Below, piece after piece: positions 53,401 to 63,626 of a stretch of 64,000 nt of DNA (position 1 is its first letter; each line of letters begins with the position of its first letter). Origin of the DNA: Telmatactis stephensoni (taxonomy: Eukaryota > Cnidaria > Anthozoa > Actiniaria > Isophelliidae); the NCBI GenBank assembly GCA_029948255.1, contig JALIZF010001675.1, positions 425,001-489,000 of the forward strand, written 5' to 3'. The translations under genes were made by a program, and so were the position numbers. The notes under the pieces are model-generated. The model was given only the letters and a program-made list of their open reading frames with translations. It had not been told where the DNA came from and made no database searches.

Positions 53401-56400
53401 AGAAGACAGGCTAACGCGCATCAATAATACATGGGAAGATTTGAGCTCGCTTTTAGAGCACAGGTTGTCCTTGCTCCCTAAATATAAGACGCAAATCAAA
53501 GACTTCGAAAGGCTGGTTGACCAACTGAATGAGTGGTTGGATAAGATGAATAAAGAACTGAATTCTCTGCGTACTGATCAGTCAGAAAGTGTTGAAAAAC
53601 TAGAGGTGAGCTCTCTCCTCTCCTCTCCTCTCCTCTCCTCTCCTCTCCTCTCCTCTCCTCTCCTCTCCTCTCCTCTCCTCTCCTCTCCTCTCCTCTCCTC
53701 TCCTCTCCTCTCCTCTCCTCTCCTCTCCTCTCCTCTCCTCTCCTCTCCTCTCCTCTCCTCTCCTCTCCTCTCCTCTCCTCTCCTCTCCTCTCCTCTCCTC
53801 TCCTCTCCTCTCCTCTCCTCTCCTCTCCTCTCCTTGTACTGCTTTTCTTGGTATCTCATATCTTCAGAAGAATCGTATCATCCATGCATTAAGTTTATAT
53901 TGATTTACGTCCCTTATTTTGTCTCGTTCGCCTATGATTAGTGGTGCTTACAAAAGGGGTGTGGCAGTGATATCACAGTATTGTGACAAGTAAAGATAAA
54001 AACTGAGCTTCATCAAAATCAACACACGTCACCTCAGTAGCAAACTACGATTAGTCTATGGTTCGCGCTAGTTTTGTATCGAATTCCATGTTCTCGCCAC
54101 GGAAAAATTAGGACTTGATTTCCAAATGAACAAAGAAAAACTCGAAGGATCGAAATATGAACAAGAATTTCAAAGTTGTCGACATTAGGAGGATTTTGAG
54201 AGCAGCTGACGTAAGTTATCATAGAGTTAGTGGAAGAGAGTACAGAATAAGATAAAAAGACGAAGAGAGTAGAGATGAGAAGAGTATGATAGAAAAGAGC
54301 TAGTGAAAAACGAGCTGGAGAGAAAAGAAAAGAGAAAATAATACTCTACTTTCTAATCCACGTTATTGCGACATTGTGTGTATTTTCGCATGACTAGATA
54401 TCGTCTTTGTCATCTCCATTATAATAACGGAAAAAGACACCCCACCAACATCTTAACCCGCCGCACACGTTGAGAAACTGCGTGAGGACACTGCCACACG
54501 AGACACTTAGCTCAGACGATTTCTCGCCGCAGACGTTGCATCTTTGGCTACGCGAGGCCAAAATAGAGCAGGTAAAAGAGCACACGGTAAGAAAAGTGCC
54601 TCGCGTAGCAGTTTCCTCACACAGTTTCTCAACGATTGCGGCGGGCTTTATAGCACATATTGCTTTTACATTTCATCTTTTCATTTCATATCTTAAGCTC
54701 TTAAAAGAAGAAGTCCAGAAGCATGAACCTCAGTTCCAAGTCATCCGCCAAAACAGCAACGAGTTCGTCTCCAATGGACGCCACATCATGGAACCTTACC
54801 GTCGCCTCCTCGACCGAAGGTGGGAAGACCTCGAAGCTAAGATATCCGAACTTGAAGAAGAACTCGAAACCGCCAAGAAAGGTAATGTTAGATCGAGAAT
54901 CGAAACGGAGGTGATTGTCAAAGAACGTAAGATGATCAGTCGACCAGGAATGACGGAAGAGTACATCCATATGGAGGAGCGACGGAGTCCCGACTTGAAT
55001 CGTCCAGTCGTCGAGGAGACGATTACGACCCGAAGAACATTCCCGTCTCTCAACGCAGCACCAGGTATGGATATTTACGATTCACAAAAAATGCACTCAA
55101 ATTTATAAAATAACTTTCACACAAAATGGTCAGTTGTTCGTTTGCTGCTTTGAGGTTGAAATCGAAATCAATCCTTCTCACTCCCCCATCACCCTCCCCC
55201 TCTCTTCATTGTTTGACCCTCGCAAAACGAGGGTCGATGTATTGACAATTTCCTGAAACAACATTGAGATGGGGGGAAGGGGGTTGACTATGTTTTTGAT
55301 CTCTGTTGTCAAGGCACTTAGCTGAGATCATAATCTTGAGCATGATCTTTGCAAAAATCGACACCGTCTCAAGCACTCTTTTCCACTGAATATCGACTGC
55401 ACTGGTAATAACGGTGTTTTTCTTAATGGCTGTGTTTAGATGACGATATTGGTGAACGACTAGAAACCATTATTAATGAAGTTAAAACGCTAGAGGAACT
55501 GCTGTTGGATGTTGAACGTCCAAAGGAGCGAGGAGTCACGACATACGAGATTGGAGATAAAATCAAGGTCAGTAAATTTGTTACTCTAACTTCTTTGTTT
55601 CTCGTTTTGATCAATTTGCTGCCTGCATGCTAGAATCCTCAATATTCATTGCTTGTTGATTTGTTCTCTTTGTTCCTTGTTTTCTTGTTTCTTTGTTTGT
55701 TTACTTGTCTACTAAATTTGTTCGCTTGATTTGCCTTTTTTGCTTGCTGCAATGATTCGTGCAGCTTGTTTTGCGACGCCGTTCTTGAAAACATTGCACT
55801 GTGTAATAGAGCAGATTTCGTATGAGTGTGCAACGGACTGCACCGTGTCAGTGCCGTGTTGTCTATAAAAACATTCGAAATTATCGCCGTAACCGTGCCG
55901 TGACCGTGCGGTGTCGTTTTCACACTCATACGAAATTAACACAACACGGTAGTAGAATCCTTGTTGGCGTTCACTCGAGCTTCTTGTTTACCGAGACAAA
56001 AATTGTTATAAAATATTTCATTCCTTACCTTCACAGCAAGCTGAATTACGTCTAGATACTCTCCAACCGCGCGTGGAGACCATTCTAAAAGAGAGCAAGA
56101 CTGTCACTTCAAGTGACTCACCTAACAGCGAAAGGGTTCGTCATTCGCTGTTAGACTTGTCAGGTCGATGGCTAAAAGCGTGCGACGAAGTCGATCGTAA
56201 CAAACGCGCCATAAAAATTGTACCGAACTGGTATCAGTTTAGAAGTAACTTAGAGGAGATCAACAACTCTTTGAAACGATTCGATGGCGATGATAAACCG
56301 GAACGTTACGTTAAGGTACGTAAGTACTGCGAATATTTATTAGTTCTATTGTCACTGCCGCAATTACGAAAGAAACGCCACAAGTAACCATAATTACTTA

Positions 56401-59400
56401 AGGTAAAACGTTCGTTTACGTAAAATATGCCTCTAGTATCTACAACGTTCCCTTACGTAAAACATACCATTAAGGTGATTCCTCTGTAATAGATCCTACC
56501 GATAGAAATCGCTTAAAATTTGATATTTTGTAGGTTTTGAGTTACTTATCTCGTAACTAACAAAAAAAGAGGGGGTCACGGTACTTGTTTAGGAAATATT
56601 TGGCTTGATAGACAAGGGTATTTTAGCGATTTCGCGCGAACATTCGATGTTTTCCAGCTAATTCATTGATATGTCTATCTGGTCTCAGAAAAAGACTCCA
56701 AAACTCGGAGTTAGCAGTATTTTAGTAGAAACAGGTAAAATAGTAAAATATCTCGCAAGAAAGCTTATTTTAACTTCGGTAACGCATTTCATTGGAACAT
56801 TTTTTGCATCATTTAGAGAGCAACATACCCCCGAAATGTTCGATTTTTGGCATTCTAGGGCTCAAATATACACAAAAAAGCGTCAAATTTTCCATGTTCC
56901 TATCGATAGATTTTCTTAATTTTCAAATATGTTGTGTAAATCATTGCGTGAATGCAAGTTTTGAAACAAGAAATGGGGGTCACGGTGCTCGTTTGCGAGA
57001 TATTTTGTAAAACATCATCATAATAGAGCTAATCAAAGGCCCCTATGGCTAACTCGTGGATATATCGTGAATAGATATGTACCTAATAAAAGTAATGTCC
57101 CACTGCGTACACTGCAAACTGCTTCACTCTATCATATAACTTGAAATAATGTCGTGGATTGACCGAAATGACCACAGGAAGCCCAAGCAAAACATTTTAG
57201 TAAAATAACGAGTTTTCATTTGAAGACAAAAATTTCAATAAATCAATAATTTCTTTAGCGAAAAAGAGTCTTTAGCTATAAAAGAAGAAAAAAAAAATGT
57301 GTCAAAAAGAATAAAAAAGTGAAAAAAAATTGACCACCGCCTGGCCGAGACTCGAACTCCGGACCTTTCGTTTGACCATCCAGAAGTTGCATGTCTTCGA
57401 CTAGTAAATTTGGTGTATTTATTCAATGTGTGGTTACAAACAAAACAAATGCAAAAATGCTTCTCTCTGTAGCAAAACCGGTCGCTATAAATATAAAAGA
57501 AATTGCTTCATAAAACACTAAGTAAGCCAATAAACTAACTCAATACGCCTTTTTGTTGCTGTTTTCGGCTAGCGGACTCGATGGCCTTCATAGTCCAGAC
57601 GCTGGGCCCTCCTTCGCCGCTCCTCTTTTTTATATGGGCTTTCTGTGTCAATAAATCAATAATTTCTTTAGCTAAGAAAGAGTCATTAGCTATAAAAGAA
57701 AAAAAATCTGTCAAAAAGAAAAAAAAAGTGAAAAACAAAATTCACCGCTGTGCCGGGATTTGAACCCGGACCTTTCGCTTCGAAAGCCAAGGGCATATCC
57801 ACTGGACCATCCAGAAGTTGATTGGTTTCATCTGGTGAATTTTGTATATTTATTGTCAGAGTGTGGTTACAAAACAAATGCAAAAATGCTTCTCTCTGTG
57901 CTCTGTAGCAAAATGCCGCTATAAATATAAAAGAAATTACTTTACAAAACGCTAAGCCAATAAACTAACTCAATACGCCTTTTTGTTGCTGTTTTCGGCT
58001 AGCGGACTCGAGGCCTTCACGGCGGCGACCGACGACTGCAGACTGCTTTCAAAATGTTTTCGTTTGTTTAACTTATCTACTTTGACTGGCTTGTGATAAT
58101 AGAGTACGAACACTAAAAGCTTAGATTACTTTGATGTTGCACTTAAAGAGATTTTTGTCGCTTAATAGCGATGCACAAAGTCCGTGGTTATCGACTGCAG
58201 GCGAGCGGAGTCGAGCGGAAACAGTCTCGTACCCAGACTCTAACGGCTATCTGCTAACGTCTGAGTGAGCGAGTGACACCGAGTCCCCACAATAACTCCT
58301 TTCTATGCTTCGCATATCCACGAGTTAAAAACGGCACTTTTTCGAGAAGGGAATGGGGCGAGTTTCGCAAAACTTGCTTTTTATCGCACCAAAGATTAGA
58401 AAAATTTCAAAATCGAGTTTTGTATCCTTTTTGATTATACCTTGAAAGAAAATGCTCGTAAAGTCGCGATTTATGCTTTTTGAACCATGCGCAGTAGGCG
58501 TGCGCGGTGCAAAACAGAGGAATTACCTTAATACCTACAACGTTCCCTTACGTAAAACATCCCATTAGTACCTACAACGTTCCCTTACGTAAAACATCCC
58601 ATTAGTACGTAAAACTTTCGCTTATGTAAATCATGCCATTAGTACGTAAAACGCTCGCTTACGTAAAACATGCCATTAGTATCTGCCATGAGTTTCCTTA
58701 TGGAGGAAATTTCACGTATGTTATCTCGTGGGACGTTACGTAAAGTCATATTATTTTCTTACAAAACAGGATCTCACTCCAGAGCAGCTTGAAGAACAGC
58801 GAAAAATTTACGGACTAGTAGTGAGCGACGTAGAGAAACTTGACCGTGAAGGCATTCAGATTATTACGCCATTAGAAGCAAATAGAATTAAGAGAAGACT
58901 GCGTGAAATTAATCATCGTTTTGAACAGTACAAGAAACCAAAGGACGACAGTAAGTGGACTTTTACAACAGCAGAACACTGCTTTGTCGATGTCCGTAAG
59001 GAAAGCAAGAATTGTTCAACAGGGGGAATTGTGTACTGTGCTGTGGTACAGCCGATTCTTTCCTTTCAATATCTGTCTACATAGATTTCCGTATTAGTCA
59101 GTTTATGTTAGTGAGTGGCTTCTTGCATGAAGACAAACGAGCTATCTAATCTTGTATAAGGGAAGCAAGGGTGTCACAGCGGTGTGTGAGCGCCGCATTG
59201 TCAACTCTATAGTTTCGAACGATCTATCTCGTGATTTGAGTTTGTCAGTTCGTTCTCTTACTTGCTGCGAGAGTTTTCACCGGGTCCTTCCCTCCGTAAA
59301 AATCAACATGTGAGCTGAGAGTGGTATGCTTAAAACAGTCAATGTAGTGGTAGTGTGTGTAAGAGAACAGTGCCCCCAATTGGACACTTAAATTATCAGT

Positions 59401-62400
59401 ATGCCCGCATACTTCATCAAGAATGACGTCATACTTTCATTTCCACTCATTATGTTTACTTTTCTTATCTCCTAGCAACGTCGTACCGTGTAGTCGTTCA
59501 TACTGGTGACGTCAAAGATGCTGACACTCGTGCCAAAGTCTCATTGGTTCTCTATGGTGACTTGGGCCGATCTTCACCCGAGATTCGACTCGAGAAATCC
59601 GAAACCTACCTTACTCCTTTCCGACGCGACCAACTGGACATCTTCCACAGTGACCAAGTTAAGAGTCTTAGTGACTTAACCAAGGTTAAGGTATGGCATG
59701 ACAACTCAGGAGCCAAACCAGCGTGGAATGTGAGAAGTATTTATGTCCAGGACAAGAAAACTGGGAAAGTGTACCATTTTGATTGTAATACGTGGATTGG
59801 AAAAGATCGACCTGGCGAGTCCAAGGACTTGAAATGTGGTGGATTCATTTTATCTCCAGGTAAAAACAAATTTATTGTGGACTACGTCCACACTAACTCG
59901 TATAAATTTAAAAACGCATCTTTTTTGTTACGGTTGGGTCTTCCGTCCACAAAAACGACGTTTTTCTTTGTCTAGAAAGAGAAAGGAAACGGAGAGGAGA
60001 AGGTGGGTTTTGTATTTATTCAAATTAGTGTGGACGTTCCTTTAGATAAACTACAGATTCCAAGGCTCCAACGTCCACACTATTCCCGATAAATCTGAAA
60101 AACCAACCGTTTTTCTCCGCCTCCTCATTTTAAACAAAAAACTACGTCAGTCTAGTGCGGACGGAAAGCTTAACCGTAGATAAAACAGACGTGTTGTCAA
60201 ATTTATCCGCAATAGTGTGAACGTAGCTTAAACAAGCATGTTCGTCTAATGAAAACAATTTTGTTTGAGAAAGTGAAAATAGAGCAGTTTTCGTATGACA
60301 GTGAAAACGGCACGGTCACAGCACGGTTACGGCAGGAATTTCAAATTTTTAGAGACATCACGGTACTGACACGGTCACGGCACGGCGCGGTACGTTTCAC
60401 ACTCATACGAAATCTGCTCTAGAACGATCCTTAATTTTTCTTAGGTCGCCGTTGTTTCCCCATTTAAGGTGTTCCATTATTCCAAAACCATCAATTTAGC
60501 CACAAACGTCGAACGATATTCAGAAATACTTTGAAAAAATGAATGGACAGCAAAAGACTACGGACCATGGAATCTTTTAGTCCTTTCACTCTAGTGCTTC
60601 GGAAAGTTTTCCAACATTTTAGGCGGTGATTCCTCAGGCCTAGTTTAGACGCTTGACCTGCCATGTGTCGTATCAAATTGTTGCGATAAAATACAAGAAT
60701 GTTCGATGTTGAAGTCAATTTGGAACTGCTGATTTGACAAAATCGTGCCGACAATTCTGGCAATGGTTGTAGGCCTCCGAAGCACTAGAGTGAAAGAACC
60801 AAAAGATTCCGTGGTCCTCAGTCTTTGCTCTCCATTCCTAATTTTCCAATGTATTTCTGTGTATTGTTCGTCGTCGTGGCTAAATTGTTGGTTTTGTTAA
60901 CGAAAAACATCAATTATTACATCAATTGTTGATAAGGTTTGAAGTGCTTCTATAAAATGTAGACTGTTTTAATGGATTACTGTTATAATATTGTAATAAA
61001 GTATCTTTGTTTGTTTAGTGAATGAACTGATTAGAACAGATTTTGAAATTGCATGCTTGGTGCTTTTTCGTCGTTTTTGTGTAGACCCGGAAAGAACCAC
61101 CTTTATGGCCAATTTCTTTCGTCGAAATTGAGACAACATAATTATAATTTCTTATGTCTTATTTGTTGAAAATAAAAAAACCTAAATGTATTAAATCGCG
61201 CCAATGACAATGGTTTCTCCTCGCTTCACCGTCTCATTTTCTCGCTTTTTCTCCATTTGAAGCAACCTATTAAAATATAAGAATATTCCAATGAAAATTA
61301 AATGTTTGCAACTTACAGTTAAACAGTGATATTTTCTCACTTAGAAAGAAATCTTTTCCTTAAATATTAAAAAAAAGCCAGCGAATTATACAACATCTTG
61401 CTGCACCGTATCGCTTTTACGCCGCTCGAGAAAGCTAGCACTTGAATGGTTTCCTATCGGAATGGTATTTAGCAAATGCCTTTTGTATCCAATAGGCGGT
61501 ACATTTTGGCTTATTTTTGTAAAGCTGTATTTTATATATTTGGTTAAAAAAGACTCATCCATTTTTTATTACACGTCGGACCTAATAACCCAATTTAGCA
61601 AAGCAGAAATGTCTAAAACGCGAATTTTTCAGTTTTGTTGGAAGTCATTAAATTTTTAGCATTTTTTATTTTTCAAGTTAATAAGATTAGCTGTCAGAGA
61701 ATTTTATCTGCCCACGGAACATTTATATTATACATTCCGGGTCTTTTCCATCGAAAGAAGTCAAATGTTTTGGAATGAATAACGGTATGTATTTTTCTAA
61801 CATCTTATACTATTTTTTACACTTAGAATTTCTAAATCGTTTATTCAAATCATTCAAATCAAAATACAATTTTAGTATTTTTGGTTTCCGTATAATTGCC
61901 AGCGATGTCAGCGATCTACGGCGATCTTGAATTTATACCCTTAGCAATCCATTGATCCCAAACGTTCTGGAACGATCAATCGTTCGATTAAGCAATTCCA
62001 GCGATCGTCATCGATTTTGTGGCAATCACGACTTCAGAACAACGAAAGCTTTCGCGAAATCTAATATAGCCACAGTTATCCCTAGGTACGTGGTTAGCTT
62101 CTTTGTTTAAACGTTAATCTACTAGTAAAATTTATAAGATAAAATAAGTCTTCTAACCGGTTATTCACTCTTATGTAATCAGAGTTGATTTCCTCCGCAT
62201 GTAATTTGTAATATCGTAAGGTTACTATTTTTAGAGACTACTAAATTTAGCGAATTCTCTTGAGGAGGGCCCGTTCACATGAAGGCGAGTTGTCCCTGGT
62301 AGCAGGGATAACTCTTTTGTTTTGTGTCCCCCAGGGAAAAGAAAACAAAAGAGTTATCCCGCTACTGGGGACAACTACGGGCGCTTAATTAGTTTAACAA

Positions 62401-63593
62401 TTTTCAAGGGGAAATGACCATTTTTCCTTCGTTTGATCAAAAATACTGAATTTAGCGAGTACAAAATTTAGTCGTTTTGAGTAACTCGATAAAATTCGTA
62501 AAATAATGTTGTCGCTAAAAATGGTACTTTAAAGTAGGTCACGGAGGGTCTACTCATGAATTTTATCAGATTATAATGCACTAGCACCATGCTTTATAAA
62601 ATAACTATGATATAACGTGCGCTCTGATTGGCCAAAGGACGCGTGTCCAACGTTCTCTATGAGAACACACAGCACGCGCGCGCACATTTTCAAACTTTCT
62701 CCAACAAAAAAAGAAAATATAACTTCAATTGCATCAATATCGAACCCTCAGGAAAACCATGATTATTTGTTATACCGTATATTTAATATATTTCATTCGT
62801 TTATATGAAATTTCTTTACGTGTTTTCTTTTAGACGAAGATATCTTCAACCGACATCGTCTAGCTAACATCCAATGGCAACCGTACCAGTTCTCCTCTAC
62901 TGAGAGAGACGGAGCGTCGATTGGGTGGGTTTTGGTCGACGAGATGAACAAGTTGTCTGAGGAAGTTAAGCATATTGATGCGACATTGAACTCACCTGAG
63001 CTGCAAGGAGCTGATTATGAAGAATTTTCAAGCCAGGAAGACAAGTTGAAGGTAAGACTGAAAATAGAATGATGATGATGATGATGATGATGATATCAGA
63101 ATAGCATAGCGAGGAGACTGAGTTGCGTGTGCGTGTCACGTGATTTGGGATATTTTTAGAACTTTTTCGACCATCAGCAAGTGGCTTGCGATTTAGATTT
63201 TTCAATACATTTGCTATCAGTGCAAGCTGAATTTCTTCATCAGTTGAGTTCTAAAAAGGGCCAAATGCAGCGCGACACATGAAATTATGGCACGCGTGGA
63301 GTCATAATCTGTTGGTTATGACATGGGAAAGACATTCATAGATGGTAAGGGTGCCTAAATGATACATGGTTATTGTAGCTGGGTTTGGTTAGTGATAATA
63401 TAACAATATAACAAATATAACATCATAGTGGAGAGTATGAAATTATTATGACGATGATGACAATGCCGTTGATAGTGATGATGAAAATTATTGAGATAAT
63501 TCGAAAGAAGCAGCTGCTCAAAGATTCTCAGAGTAACTACAACTAAGGGGCCCACAGGTGTTTCTGAAAAAATATTCTTGCAAGCTCTTGTCA

Positions 63594-63626
<33 letters not shown>

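Noticed and set aside
53578..53941. Open frame of Arg-Gly-Glu-Glu or Leu-Ser-Ser-Pro repeats
   Set aside because: Product of the (CTCTC)n run after the exon 28 donor.
54470..54697. Upstream extension of exon 29 from an ATG at 54470
   Set aside because: This stretch is an inverted-repeat element (54457-54645) plus the intron's pyrimidine tract. The rod pattern starts only at [10 protein letters not shown].
57745..57813. Functional tRNA gene on the minus strand
   Set aside because: The T arm is good, but the anticodon arm lacks the T before the anticodon and has an outer mismatch, and the segment sits in a duplicated repeat unit. It is more likely SINE-derived.
59544..59975. PLAT as a separate single-exon gene starting at the internal Met near 59544
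   Set aside because: Starting there would remove the first PLAT strands ([10 protein letters not shown]). The full domain needs the upstream acceptor at 59475, which joins exon 32 in phase.
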